Assembly: GCA_024280885.1 (NCBI GenBank)
Contig: JAJRPF010000048.1
Location: 248,001 to 312,000, forward strand
Length of the DNA stretch: 64,000 nucleotides
Reading direction: 5' to 3'
Source of the DNA: Planctomycetota bacterium
GTDB taxonomy: Bacteria > Planctomycetota > JAJSAM01 > JAJVHW01
The position numbers and the translations under genes were made by a program. Every line of letters begins with the position of its first letter. Position 1 is the first letter of the stretch. Below, one piece after another: positions 38,229-47,126 of the stretch. The notes beneath the pieces are model-generated. The model was not told the DNA's origin, ran no database searches, and worked only from the letters and a program-made list of their open reading frames with translations.

Positions 38229-38336
38229 GCGGTATTGCGTATCGGGCACCTCCGGCTCCCCGCGTTGTCGTGAGAGCGGGGCTGCCTTGCCGTCAAGCCT
38301 CCCTATCCCATCGCCCCACAGCCCCCGATACACCGC

Positions 38337-39509
38337 ATGGACGTTCTCGTTGATCTGACGCCGCTTGACTCGGCCGTTCGCTTTCGGGGGATCGGTCGCT
38401 ATGTCGCTTGTCTCGGAGCTGCACTCGCGGATCTGGTCGCGTCATCGGACTCCGGTCCGGAGCTCGTCGCCCTCACGGCGTTGCGCGCGTTCGCGCCATC
38501 GCGTCTCGACGCCACGTGTCGCTGGCAGGGGGACCCGCGCTTTCGCACGTATCCCGCTTGCCACCGTGTCTACCGCTGGAGGCGACGGCTGCTTCTCGAT
38601 CGCGCGGCAGCACGTTCTGGGGCGCGCATCTGGCATCAGACGGATCCCACAGGGACGCCCTTGCGGCGCTCGGTCCCGCGTGTCGTCACGTGTTTCGATC
38701 TGATCCCGCTTGTCATGCACGAAACGTATCTCGCACCGCGTGCGTCTGCGCTGGCGAACCAACGTGTGCTGGACCGTCGGCGTTACGCGGATGCGGCGCG
38801 CGTTCTCGCGATCAGCCCGACGACGAAACGCGATCTCGTCGAGCAACTCGGGATCGATCCAGACCGCATTGATGTCACGCCACTCGGCGTGAACCACGCG
38901 CTCTTCCATCCCCGCGCGGACGACTCCGAGGAGGCGCAGTTGCGTCAGGCTCTCGGGCTGCGCCGCCCCTTCCTCCTCTACGTGGGCGGCGCAGACGAGC
39001 GCAAGAACGTTGCGCATCTTGTGCGCGCATTCGCACGAGCGGGGATCGCCAGTGACGTGGACCTCGTGCTCGCCGGTGATGTTCATCGCACCCAGCTGCC
39101 CGACATCCGGCGCGCCATCGACGATGGTCGCGTGACGCATGCCGTTCGGGTACTCGGCTTCGTAGACGACGCGACAGTCGCAGCGCTCTATCGAACATGC
39201 CTCGCCCACGCTTGCCTATCCCTCTACGAGGGCTTCGGTCTGACGGTCCTGGAGTCGTTGGCCTGCGGAGCGCCGACGCTCACGACACGCGGCGGCGCCC
39301 TGGCCGACGTGGCTGCTGACGCCGCTCTGCTGGTCGGCGGCAGCGATGAAGACGAGACGGTGGCAGCGCTTCGACGGGTCGTCTCCGACACCGAATTGCG
39401 CGCTTCGCTCGCGCGACGCGGTCCTGTTCAGGCAGTGGAATTCCGATGGAGTCGTTGCGCGGAGGCGACGGCGGCGAGCTACCAGCGCTCGCTCTCTGCG
39501 CTCGCTTGA
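38337..39509 (+). CDS. Family 4 glycosyltransferase
   Basis: A 390-residue GT-B glycosyltransferase of the GT4 family. The N-terminal lobe starts VLVDLTPLDSAVRFRGIGRYV, the usual glycine-rich acceptor loop, with IWHQTDPTGTPL later. The donor lobe begins FLLYVGGADERKNVAHLVRAF and has DVDLVLAGDV, RVLGFVDDATVAALYRTC and the EX7E motif in SLYEGFGLTVLESLACGAPTL. These enzymes use a nucleotide sugar to extend surface polysaccharides or glycolipids. There is no signal peptide; it acts on the cytoplasmic side. It is followed after 237 bp by the prepilin operon, so glycosylation of those products is possible but only suggested by proximity. Confidence 0.93.
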   Translation: MDVLVDLTPLDSAVRFRGIGRYVACLGAALADLVASSDSGPELVALTALRAFAPSRLDATCRWQGDPRFRTYPACHRVYRWRRRLLLDRAAARSGARIWHQTDPTGTPLRRSVPRVVTCFDLIPLVMHETYLAPRASALANQRVLDRRRYADAARVLAISPTTKRDLVEQLGIDPDRIDVTPLGVNHALFHPRADDSEEAQLRQALGLRRPFLLYVGGADERKNVAHLVRAFARAGIASDVDLVLAGDVHRTQLPDIRRAIDDGRVTHAVRVLGFVDDATVAALYRTCLAHACLSLYEGFGLTVLESLACGAPTLTTRGGALADVAADAALLVGGSDEDETVAALRRVVSDTELRASLARRGPVQAVEFRWSRCAEATAASYQRSLSALA

Positions 39510-39746
39510 CCGGCGCCCGGGCAGGGCCGAAACGGGTGGTATCGACGAGGTGTCGTCGCTCTTTACGGGCCGCCGCGAATTCCCGATGTGAGAGCCGATC
39601 TGGGAATCGCGGCGGCCGCGCGTCTCCCGGTCCGGAACCGTCGTAGTGTCATTACGGTCGATCTCAAGCCGGAGTTGCGGGAGAGCCGACCAGACAAACA
39701 ACGGACTGATGTTCACGGGGGCGAACTCAAGTCCGGAGGAAACCGT

Positions 39747-40850
39747 ATGCACCGACGTCTCAGCAACCGACGATCCGAATCTGGCATGACGCTCATTGAC
39801 GTCGCCTCGGCCAGCTTCGTCGTAGCTATTTCACTGGTCGGCCTCGTCTCGACCGTCGTCTATCAACGCAACCTCGAGGATCAGACGGTCCGCCTTTGGG
39901 AAGCCGCAGGGACCGCGACGGCCACTCTGGAGGACCTGCGCGCCGACAGCCGACGCGGTTGGTCTTCGCTCACCGCGTCATGGGAGGGATACGGGGTCCA
40001 AACGAAGACGCGCTACACGAAGACGGCTTCGACGATCGACGATACGATCGTCCTCGCGGACGCCGACGTCGCGGCGCTGCTGTCTTCGGCGAACGTCGCG
40101 ACGTTCGATGACTTCCTCGCCGGGGTGCAAACCGGCAACATCTCAGCGTCTCTCCAGGACCAATACACTGCACTCGTCGCGACAGCGCAGGGAACGATCG
40201 ACACTGCCCGCGCTGCCGAGCTGATGGAGAAGAGCATGCTGCGCGTGCGCGTCAGTGATGACGTGACCAAGCTCGACGACGGCGCCGAGATGTGGACGAG
40301 CGGCGAGACGGCACCGAACTTCTATCACGTCACGGTGTCTGCGGGATCCGGTGACAACGAGTTCGCCAACGCGCTGAACTTCCAGACCTACGTCACAGAT
40401 CGGACGGGCCTGGAGGACACGCAAGCGGTGGTGGCGGACACGGGTGGCGCGACCGCGACAGCTCCCGTGGCGTTCAGCGACGATGCCGAGAGAGTGAACC
40501 CAACGCCCACGAGTGCTGCGGTCTCCGGAGCCGACGACGACGTGCTCACGGTCAGCTTCGAGAACTGGTCCTCGGACAACATCGCGCCAGAGAAATTGAC
40601 CGTCACGTTCAAGGACGGTGGCAAGTTCGTCACCCTCGTGATCGCTGGCGAGCAGGTCTACAACGGTGCCAGGACATCCGAGAAGACGGCGGACATCTTG
40701 CAGGCCGGCGCTGCGATCGTCCCCGGGACGTTCGACGTCCAGGTGACGGGCGTTTCCGAACACCGCGAACCGGCGGTGCTGGAGCAGCGCATTGAGATCG
40801 AGATCGAGTTCGCAGACGGTTCCAGCATCAAGACAGACGTGCTGCTATGA
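39747..40850 (+). CDS. Prepilin-like protein with type III/IV signal (first of operon)
   Basis: A 367-residue protein starting MHRRLSNRRSESG followed by MTLIDVASASFVVAISLVGLVSTVVY: a short basic leader, the Gly before the prepilin-peptidase cut, and a hydrophobic helix. Position 5 after the cut is Asp rather than the usual Glu. The rest is a large extracellular domain rich in Asp, Thr and Ala with no recognised motif. It is likely a minor pseudopilin or a pilus-assembled surface protein. The start was chosen by the GGAGGAA motif 8 nt upstream; a longer frame from 39588 lacks a leader peptide. It overlaps the next gene by 4 bp (ATGA). Confidence 0.83.
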   Translation: MHRRLSNRRSESGMTLIDVASASFVVAISLVGLVSTVVYQRNLEDQTVRLWEAAGTATATLEDLRADSRRGWSSLTASWEGYGVQTKTRYTKTASTIDDTIVLADADVAALLSSANVATFDDFLAGVQTGNISASLQDQYTALVATAQGTIDTARAAELMEKSMLRVRVSDDVTKLDDGAEMWTSGETAPNFYHVTVSAGSGDNEFANALNFQTYVTDRTGLEDTQAVVADTGGATATAPVAFSDDAERVNPTPTSAAVSGADDDVLTVSFENWSSDNIAPEKLTVTFKDGGKFVTLVIAGEQVYNGARTSEKTADILQAGAAIVPGTFDVQVTGVSEHREPAVLEQRIEIEIEFADGSSIKTDVLL

Positions 40851-41407
40851 GGCGCGACCACCACGAGCGCGGCCTGACCCTGGTCGAAATCGCCATCTCT
40901 TCAGCCATCGCTGCGGGGCTCATGATCCTCGGCGTGCAACTCGCGAACGGCACGTCGAAGAGCGCGACGTCAGCGTACCGACGCACCACCATCTCCGTGC
41001 GAGTCGCCGAGGCTGCTGACCAAGTCACACGTGATCTCCAGGTCGCTGGGATTGCTGGCGAAGACCGCAACGCGAACGGCGTCCTCGACGCCGATGAGGA
41101 CAGCAATAACAGCGGCACGCTCGAGGCCGACTGGAGTCTTGCGGACGGTGCGGCTGCATCGTCGATCACGTTCAATCGAGTCGAGCGCCGGTGGATCTGG
41201 TCGAGTCCCGTCACCTACGAGGTGAGGAACGGAGTGCTGGTCCGTCTCCAGGGCGGCAATCTGCGCGAGATCTGCCGCGGAGTCACCAACTTCACCGTTA
41301 CACGCACCGACACACGCGTCGATATCTCGATCACATCCAGCGGGAACGACGGGAACGGCGAGACGTGGAGCGAGACGGCCGAGAGGAGGGTCTATGTACG
41401 CAACTGA
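40847..41407 (+). CDS. PilW/GspJ-like minor prepilin
   Basis: A 186-residue prepilin: MRRDHHERG then LTLVEIAISSAIAAGLMILGVQLA, a canonical prepilin-peptidase site with Glu at position 5. The mature part resembles PilW/GspJ-like minor pilins (RVAEAADQVTRDLQVAGIAG). It contains a calcium-loop-like segment, DRNANGVLDADEDSNNSGTLE, of the DxNxDGxxD type also found in type IV pilus tips and dockerins. It ends in a beta-rich part (EICRGVTNFTVTRTDTRVDISITSSG). It is translationally coupled to the gene before it and overlaps the gene after it by 14 bp, so all three are made together. Confidence 0.85.
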   Translation: MRRDHHERGLTLVEIAISSAIAAGLMILGVQLANGTSKSATSAYRRTTISVRVAEAADQVTRDLQVAGIAGEDRNANGVLDADEDSNNSGTLEADWSLADGAAASSITFNRVERRWIWSSPVTYEVRNGVLVRLQGGNLREICRGVTNFTVTRTDTRVDISITSSGNDGNGETWSETAERRVYVRN

Positions 41408-42926
41408 TTTCCGGAGCCCCGCGCAGGCGCGGGAGCGCGGTTCCGCTACCCTCGCAGCCCTCATGCTGGCGATCACGGTCTCTGCACTCTGTTTGCTGAT
41501 GATCACGTCGTCGCGCGTCTCGAACGAGAGAGCGCGCACGCGCATGCAGGGACAGAAGGCGTTCTACGTGGCGGAGGGCGGACTCGACTTCGTGCTGTCG
41601 CAGGTGCGTGCCGACCAGTCCTGGCCGCTCGCTTCGACCAGCCGCTTTCCGACGTTGGAAACCGACGGTACGTTCGTCTCCGGCTGGATTCCGCTGGGCG
41701 ACAGCGCTGGCGAATTCCAGGTCCAGGTCAACTATCAGAGCAGGAATAGCCTTCCGACGAGTTGGAACCAGCCCGGACTCCCCGACGGGTTCGAACTCTC
41801 CAGTAATGTTGCCGTCACCGACCGCACCGCTGCGCTCCCCGCATACGATCGCATCGAGATCGCCGTGACGGGGCGCTTCGGTGAAGCGCGACGCCGTGTG
41901 CGGGCGAGCGTCCGTTTCGAGTCGCGGCTCTTTCGCGCGGCCATCGTGAGCGACTCGCCGCCGCTGCAGAACGGCAACGGCAGTTCCTCGGGGAAGACGG
42001 CTGCCATCAAGTTCGGCCACGTCTCCTTCAAGCCCGGCAATCAGTACATCTACGGTGGCATCCACGCGAACTCGAAGATCATCTCGCAAGGTGTAGGTCA
42101 GGTCGACGAATCGGAACTCGCTACCGCGTTCTCCGCGTACGACGGTGACTTGCAGCAGGAACTCTATGGAACTGCGGACGAGATCCCGGACTACACGAGT
42201 CCGGGCTCCACGGAGCAACTCTTCGACTTCGGTCGCTTCCGCGCCGCGGCTGCGGCAGGAGCTGGCCAGGTCATTCCTGGTCTCGCGAACTTCATCACGG
42301 TGGTGAACGCTGCCAACGCCGCCGGAACGCCGCTTGAGGGGATCATCTACGTCGAGGTGGACGCCGCGGTGGAGGGGAACAGCCCGAAGTTGCAGATGGC
42401 CGGGGGGATCAACGTCCTCGGCACGCTGGTCTTCGACTTCGTCAATCCGCCCGACCAATTCTACAAGGTGTTCATCCTGTGCCCGCTGAACGTCAACCCG
42501 GCCACGCTCCCGGGGAACTTCGACCCCGCTGACCCGAGTACGCATACGACGGGGTATCCGCCGGTGGTGAGTGCGGGCAAGGATCCGCGCGGGTTCGCGA
42601 TCGGAAGCCTCACATACGAGGACTTCCCGGTCGACGCCGACATGCCGGCCGTCATGTTCAATACGGGTACGGTGGACTTCCACGGCGCTGCGAACGTCTC
42701 CGGCGCGGTCTACGGACCGTCCTTCATCGAGATCGAGAACAAGGACGACAACCTCCAGTACTTCATCGGGACCATTCTGGGCGGCGGGGGCATCTTCCTC
42801 GAGGGCAACTCGAACCCCGGCGCGGCGCAGGTCTTCAACTTCGATCCGTCTTCTGTCAACACCCTCCCGACGCTCGGTGACGGAGCGTCCTCGCCCGTCA
42901 TCCAGGGCTACATCATCGGCGACTGA
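41394..42926 (+). CDS. PilX-like exported protein of the pilin operon
   Basis: A 510-residue protein whose N terminus (RERGSATLAALMLAITVSALCLLMITSSRVSNERARTRMQGQKAFYVAEGGLD) follows the PilX pattern: a short basic leader, a hydrophobic helix and the AFYxAExGLD segment. The large C-terminal domain is Gly/Asn-rich and repetitive in beta strands (HVSFKPGNQYIYGGIHANSK, AANVSGAVYGPSFIEIENKDDN, TILGGGGIFLEGNS), suggesting a surface beta-helix. It is probably a pilus-associated adhesin or tip component. It overlaps the upstream gene; the gap to the HEAT gene is 63 bp. No pilus motor, peptidase or secretin gene is in the window, so those must lie elsewhere. Confidence 0.84.
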   Translation: MYATDFRSPAQARERGSATLAALMLAITVSALCLLMITSSRVSNERARTRMQGQKAFYVAEGGLDFVLSQVRADQSWPLASTSRFPTLETDGTFVSGWIPLGDSAGEFQVQVNYQSRNSLPTSWNQPGLPDGFELSSNVAVTDRTAALPAYDRIEIAVTGRFGEARRRVRASVRFESRLFRAAIVSDSPPLQNGNGSSSGKTAAIKFGHVSFKPGNQYIYGGIHANSKIISQGVGQVDESELATAFSAYDGDLQQELYGTADEIPDYTSPGSTEQLFDFGRFRAAAAAGAGQVIPGLANFITVVNAANAAGTPLEGIIYVEVDAAVEGNSPKLQMAGGINVLGTLVFDFVNPPDQFYKVFILCPLNVNPATLPGNFDPADPSTHTTGYPPVVSAGKDPRGFAIGSLTYEDFPVDADMPAVMFNTGTVDFHGAANVSGAVYGPSFIEIENKDDNLQYFIGTILGGGGIFLEGNSNPGAAQVFNFDPSSVNTLPTLGDGASSPVIQGYIIGD

Positions 42927-42989
42927 TCGCCCGATAGGGATGTTGCCGGTGCGTCGCGGATTCCCGTGCGACGCAGAAGGGAGGACGCG

Positions 42990-44342
42990 ATGAGGACGCA
43001 TGCAGATGTGCGGCGACACATGCGCAAGCGCCTCATGGGGCTTGCGACCACGATCGTCATTGTGACCGTGATCGCCGTCGGCGTGCTCGGTACGGCGATC
43101 AACAAGGCGGCGAAGAAGCTGCCCGTCGATCCTTACGTTGCGCTCGCAGGCGGCGTGACGCCACAACCAGAACCGGATCCTCCCCAGGCGAAATTGGGTG
43201 CGGGCATCGACGAGGTCCGTTCGAAGAGCGCGATCCTGCGCCGCAACTTGTTGCGTCTGCGCTACCGGGATGAGCGCGCCGTGCGTCGACTCCTCGAGGA
43301 GTACCACGCAACCGGGCCCGGCGTCGATCCGTTCCAGGTGCGCGAATTCGCTGATGAAGTCGAGCAGGCGCTTGCGGAGGACGAGCGCGGCGCCGTACGA
43401 CATGCCGCTCTCGCTGTCCTGCGTCGCCTTCCACCCGGTGTTCTGATCGACGACCCGTTCGCGCCGTTCCTCACGGACGAGGATGCTGAGATGCGACGTC
43501 TCGCTGTGTTGGGATATGGCGCCCGGGCTCGCGATGCGCGCTGGGCAACCATTGCGGAGTTGGCAACCGATGTCGACGCCGATGTGCGCGTGGCTGTGGC
43601 GACGATCGTCGGCGGTGTGCGCGACGAGGTCGCGGTGCGGGTTCTTGTCGAGCTGCTCCTGGATCACGATGATGCCGTTGTGGAAGCTGCAGGGGCGGCA
43701 CTCGGTCTCTCGCTTCGCCGCGAGTTGCCTGACCGCTTTGTCAAGGCGTTCGCGGACGAGCGTGCGAGCGTCCGCCTCGCTGCTACCAGCGCGCTGTGTG
43801 TCGCTCGTGGTCGCGCCGCGACCCCGATTCTCGTGTCTCTCCTCCAGGACCGCGATTGGCGCGTTCGCCGGAAGGCGATGCAGGGGCTCGCGTGCCTTCG
43901 AGGCCCGTCAGCGACCGTCGCGGCTCGCGCGCTCGAGAGCGTCGCCGCGCAGGTTGAACTCCCGCGCACGGACCGCTTCGAGGCCCTCCAGGCGCTGGCC
44001 GCCGTGCCGGAACTGAGTGATCCCGACCGATTGCGGAAGATCATGATCGATGACATGGATCCCGTGCTGCGCTTGGTCGCCGCGCGCGCCGCCCTCGCTC
44101 ACAACGATCTGACCGCGTTGACGTCGCTGCTCGACCTGCTCTCCGTCGAGGAGGGCGACCGCTGCGACGATGAGGACCGCACGTTCATCCGTGAAACGGC
44201 CGAAGCAACGCTGCGCGAGGCGCTCTCGATCGAGGGCCCGGAGGGAGTGCGCTACACGGAGGAGGCGGCTCGAGCGAAGCTGCGGCGGTTGCAGCCGGAG
44301 TCGCTGTCGTACTCCCCGACGCGTTTGTCCGAACTCTGGTAG
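42990..44342 (+). CDS. Membrane-anchored HEAT-repeat protein
   Basis: A 450-residue protein with one N-terminal membrane helix (LMGLATTIVIVTVIAVGVLGTAIN, about 15-40) and a HEAT-repeat solenoid at about 100-420 (DAEMRRLAVLGYGARARDARWATIAEL, DADVRVAVATIVGGVRDEVAVRVLVELLLDHDDAVVEAAGAALG, DWRVRRKAMQGLACLRG). HEAT arrays bind other proteins; the solenoid lies outside the membrane. I set the start at the ATG preceded by GGGAGGA 4-7 nt upstream, not at the GTG at 42966. It follows the pilin operon at 63 bp and may scaffold that system. Its TAG stop borders the long hairpin of the 3' repeat array. Confidence 0.82.
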   Translation: MRTHADVRRHMRKRLMGLATTIVIVTVIAVGVLGTAINKAAKKLPVDPYVALAGGVTPQPEPDPPQAKLGAGIDEVRSKSAILRRNLLRLRYRDERAVRRLLEEYHATGPGVDPFQVREFADEVEQALAEDERGAVRHAALAVLRRLPPGVLIDDPFAPFLTDEDAEMRRLAVLGYGARARDARWATIAELATDVDADVRVAVATIVGGVRDEVAVRVLVELLLDHDDAVVEAAGAALGLSLRRELPDRFVKAFADERASVRLAATSALCVARGRAATPILVSLLQDRDWRVRRKAMQGLACLRGPSATVAARALESVAAQVELPRTDRFEALQALAAVPELSDPDRLRKIMIDDMDPVLRLVAARAALAHNDLTALTSLLDLLSVEEGDRCDDEDRTFIRETAEATLREALSIEGPEGVRYTEEAARAKLRRLQPESLSYSPTRLSELW

Positions 44343-44389
44343 CGCGGGCTTGAGCGTGCCGCCGGGGGCGGCACGCTGGCGCGCGCGCT
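44341..44389 (+). terminator. Long stem-loop at the stop of the HEAT gene
   Basis: A 23-nt arm (44341-44363) pairs with 44367-44389 around GGG. The inner 11 bp (AGCGTGCCGCC/GGCGGCACGCT) and outer 6 bp are perfect, with mismatches between. It is the first hairpin of the repeat array that follows. Confidence 0.65.
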
Positions 44390-44951
44390 GTGTTGTGTTT
44401 GTGGCGACTCCGTCGCCACCCCTCGCTCGCGCTCGGGTGTTCGCCTTCAGTCGCGGCTCCGACTGTTTCAACTGGGTCCGCGGTTGGTGTTCGCCGCCCC
44501 GCATCGGAGCGGATCCACGTCGCGTCAGAACGCGCGTCGCATGGGCTGGTTTCACAGGCGGAATCCACTCCTTGCATCTCACTCTTCGTTCGTGCGGTCT
44601 CACCGCCTGCGGTGCCCCGGGCGTTGCGTTTGTGGCGATTCCGTCGCCACGCTCGCATGTTCGGCTCCGGTCGCGGCTCCGGCTGCTTGCACTTGGGGTC
44701 GCCTCCGGCTCCCCGCTCGCTCGCGCTCGCATGTTCGGCTCTCGTCGCGGCTCCGGCTGCTTCAACTGGGGCTGCGGTTGGTGTTCGATGCCTCGTATCG
44801 GGTCGGAGCCACGTCGCGTTAGAACGCGCGTCGCGAGGGCTGGTTTCGCAGGCGGATTCCGCTCCCGGCGCCTCACCGCGTGTGTCACGCCGTGAGCGGA
44901 GCTCACGCCGCGCCACACGCTCTCCGTTCGAACCCCAACCTGGTGCTGTCG
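44341..44951 (+). repeat. Multi-hairpin 3' repeat, tandem copies C and D
   Basis: Two units (second hairpins at 44401-44419 and 44632-44650, 231 bp apart) plus a partial third start near 44703. Each has GTTTGTGG, the TCC-loop hairpin, CGGCTCCG(G/A)CTG blocks, the GCGT(T/C)AGAACGCGCGTCGC palindromic box and CAGGCGGAATCC. The array ends with the hairpin CGTGAGC-GGA-GCTCACG (44891-44907) and the border GTTCGAACCCC. It faces an inverted array at 45764-46312. Confidence 0.75.
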
Positions 44952-45763
44952 AGACCGACGATCGGACCATACCGGGTCTGACTTCGCGCCTCTTGTGCCG
45001 GAGAAACGCGCGGTGGAGCGATACGGAGCCGGCGGTGTTTACGGCCCGCCACCCCACGACGTCTCGTTTGCGTTGGGGTGGGGCGCCTCGGTTGACGCGC
45101 GCGTCTGATCGTTCGGTGAGGCTTCTCTCTCCGCCGTGATGTTGCGGCGTTGGGCATCTTGAGGGCTCCCCGTTTCGCGCAGCTTGGAGCCCCAGGATGG
45201 ATGGTGCCCGGTGAGGGGCGGGTCCCCTGGCTTGAGCAAGAGAGCTCGCTGCTCCGCCACACACCGGGCACCGAGCGACGTCCACGAGGTTCCGAGGAAG
45301 CCGAGAGAGCTCTCCGTGCTTGGTCTCTGGCGGAACGACGAGTTCTCTCGTCCAAACCGGCCCCGCCCGCCCGTGCCCGAGCACGATCAAGGAGAGGGCT
45401 TGTCGCCATCGAAGAGCAAGACCGGAGCGAAGCGACGATGCCGTGGCATCGTCCGCACTGCGCCGACGTTCTGTGTCATCGCTGCCGCCATCGCGCGAGC
45501 GCTCAAGTCTGTTCTGCGGAATTCCCGATGTAGGGGTACGCACGGGAGACCGTCGCGGCGATTGCGGGCACCGTCCTCTAATATACGCATCTCTGGATTT
45601 TGAGACGTGTGACCCCCAAATCAGCCCGGCCCTCCCGTGCGTTATCGATTCCGGGTCTCCCGATTTCGGACCGTCAACTCCGTCTCGCCAACGCTGAGAA
45701 CGAAGACCCGGCCAGATCGGTCGGTCTCGCCCGCGCCGCATAACCGTAAGTTGGCCCGCGCCC
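44952..45763. other. Gene-free core between two inverted repeat arrays
   Basis: I find no gene I can support in these 812 bp. Frames are open on both strands, but they lack ribosome-binding sites, domain features and consistent codon use. A minus-strand frame near 45280-45250 shows CPVCGG, without further support. Traces of homology continue inward from both arrays (CGAGACCGAC and CCGGGTCT near each side), so the inverted repeat was once longer. The stretch may be the remnant of an element or a decayed gene. Confidence 0.45.
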
Positions 45764-46312
45764 CGATAGCACCCGACTGGGGTTCGAACGGAGAGCGAGT
45801 GGCGCGTCGTGAGCTTCGCTCACGGCGTGACACTCGCGGTGAGGCGCCGGGAGCGGATTCCGCCTGCGAAACCAGCCCTCGCGACGCGCGTTCTAACGCG
45901 ACGTGGCTCCGACCCGATGCGAGGCATCGAACGCCGATCGCGGCCCCAGTTGAAGCAGCCGGAGCCGCGACCAAAGCCGAACATGCGAGCGCGAGCGAGC
46001 GTGTCGCCGGAGGCGAGACAAACGAGATACCGCGAGTGGCGCGGCGTGAGCTCCGCTCACGGCGTGCCACTCGCGGTGAGGCGCCGGGAGCGGATTCCGC
46101 CTGCGAAACCAGCCCTCGCGACGCGCGTTCTAACGCGACGTGGCTCCGACCCGATGCGAGGCATCGAACACCAACCGCGGCCCCAGTTGAAGCAGCCGGA
46201 GCCGCGACGAGAGCCGAACATGCGAGCGAGAGCGAGCGTGTCGCCGGAGGCGACACAAACGAGACACCGCACTGGCGGGCCTTGTGCGTCCGCACAAGGC
46301 ATGACAGCGCTA
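45764..46312 (-). repeat. Multi-hairpin 3' repeat, tandem copies F and G (minus strand)
   Basis: Read on the minus strand from the stop codon of the PqqB-like gene: hairpin GCCTTGTGC-GGAC-GCACAAGGC (46279-46300), box TCGTTTGTG, TCC-loop hairpin (46238-46256), the common blocks, hairpin CGTGAGC-GGA-GCTCACG (46045-46061), a second unit with its TCC-loop hairpin at 46001-46019, and a last hairpin with GAA loop (45808-45824), ending in GTTCGAACCCC. Unit spacing is 237 bp. Again the array lies directly downstream of, and in the same sense as, a gene. Confidence 0.75.
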
Positions 46313-47107
46313 AAGCGCGTAGCGCTCGCCCTCTTCCGCCAGGCGGAAGCCTCGGTTGCGGGCCGGTGAGTCGTCCGTCAGGAGTCGGTTCGTGTGGTTC
46401 AAGTGGATCAGTCGTACGCGATCCTCGAGACCCGTGAGTCGGTCCATCGTGTCGGTCACGCGCGGGTGCGGCACCTCTTGTGGGGCGCGTCCGGGGAGCT
46501 CGTCGTCCGAGTAGAACGTGGCATCGAGGAAGGCGACGTCCACCGCCGAGACGGCGTCGCGCACGTCGGTGTCCCATGCATCCCAGGAGTCGATGTCCGG
46601 GAGGAAGAGCAACGATGCGCGCGGGCCCTCGACGATATAACCCACCGTGTCGGTGTGCTCGGCGCGATGGGGGACCTGGAACGAGCGCACGCTGAGCCCG
46701 CCGAGATCCACGCGTTCGTTCGGAAGCAGCTCGACGCGTCCTTGTAACTCGAGGTCGCGCCACGGCGCGTTCGCGCGCAGGTAGGCGTGCATCGAATCGG
46801 TGCCGTGAATAGCGACGCCGCGCGTGGCGAGCGCTTCGCGCCCGAGATAGAGCAACCCCGTCACGTGGCCCATATGTGCATGTGTGAGGAAGATGCCGTC
46901 GGGGCGCGCGACACCCATCATGCGCAGTTGGGTCGGGAAGTCGGGCGTCGCATCGAGGAAAAACACGCGCTTGCCGTCGGTGAGTGCGATGCACGCGACG
47001 TGGATGCGCCGTCCGTTCGCAGCCTTCTCGCAACGAACGCACATGCAGCCGACATGCGGCACGCCGCCGTCCTGCGCGATCCCCAGCACCACTGCTTCCC
47101 ACTGCAC
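46310..47107 (-). CDS. PqqB-like metallo-beta-lactamase-fold hydrolase
   Basis: A 265-residue cytoplasmic protein of the metallo-beta-lactamase fold, closest in pattern to PqqB: VVLGIAQDGGVPHVGCMCVRCEKA at the start (the PqqB cysteines), the metal motif FLTHAHMGHVTGLLYLGREAL (H-x-H-x-x-H), HRAEHTDTVGYIVEGP, FLPDIDSWDAWD, DVAFLDATFYSDDELPGR and LIHLNHTNRLL. PQQ genes are not present here, so it may serve another oxidation or ring-opening reaction. The GTG start has GGAGGAG upstream. It starts 19 bp after the stop of the GGDD-repeat lipoprotein gene, so they share a transcript. The repeat array F/G begins at its stop codon. Confidence 0.88.
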   Translation of the reverse strand: MQWEAVVLGIAQDGGVPHVGCMCVRCEKAANGRRIHVACIALTDGKRVFFLDATPDFPTQLRMMGVARPDGIFLTHAHMGHVTGLLYLGREALATRGVAIHGTDSMHAYLRANAPWRDLELQGRVELLPNERVDLGGLSVRSFQVPHRAEHTDTVGYIVEGPRASLLFLPDIDSWDAWDTDVRDAVSAVDVAFLDATFYSDDELPGRAPQEVPHPRVTDTMDRLTGLEDRVRLIHLNHTNRLLTDDSPARNRGFRLAEEGERYAL

Positions 47108-47126
47108 GGTCAGCGCTCCTCCATGG

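Noticed and set aside
39577..39589. GAATTCCCGATGT shared with 45519-45531 as a further repeat family
   Set aside because: Only 13 bases match and the flanks do not align, so chance or a very old relic cannot be told apart.
39588..39746. Longer N terminus for the first prepilin gene
   Set aside because: It would bury the prepilin leader 65 residues inside the protein, and the ATG at 39747 has its own GGAGGAA motif.
44930..44945. GTTCGAACCCC as a tRNA T-arm (also at 45778-45790)
   Set aside because: The bases flanking the TTCGAAC loop do not form a T-stem, and no acceptor, D or anticodon arm is found around it. It is the shared border of the repeat arrays.
45184..45603. Possible gene in the core between the inverted arrays
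   Set aside because: No ribosome-binding site, no domain, no codon bias, and competing frames of similar length on both strands.
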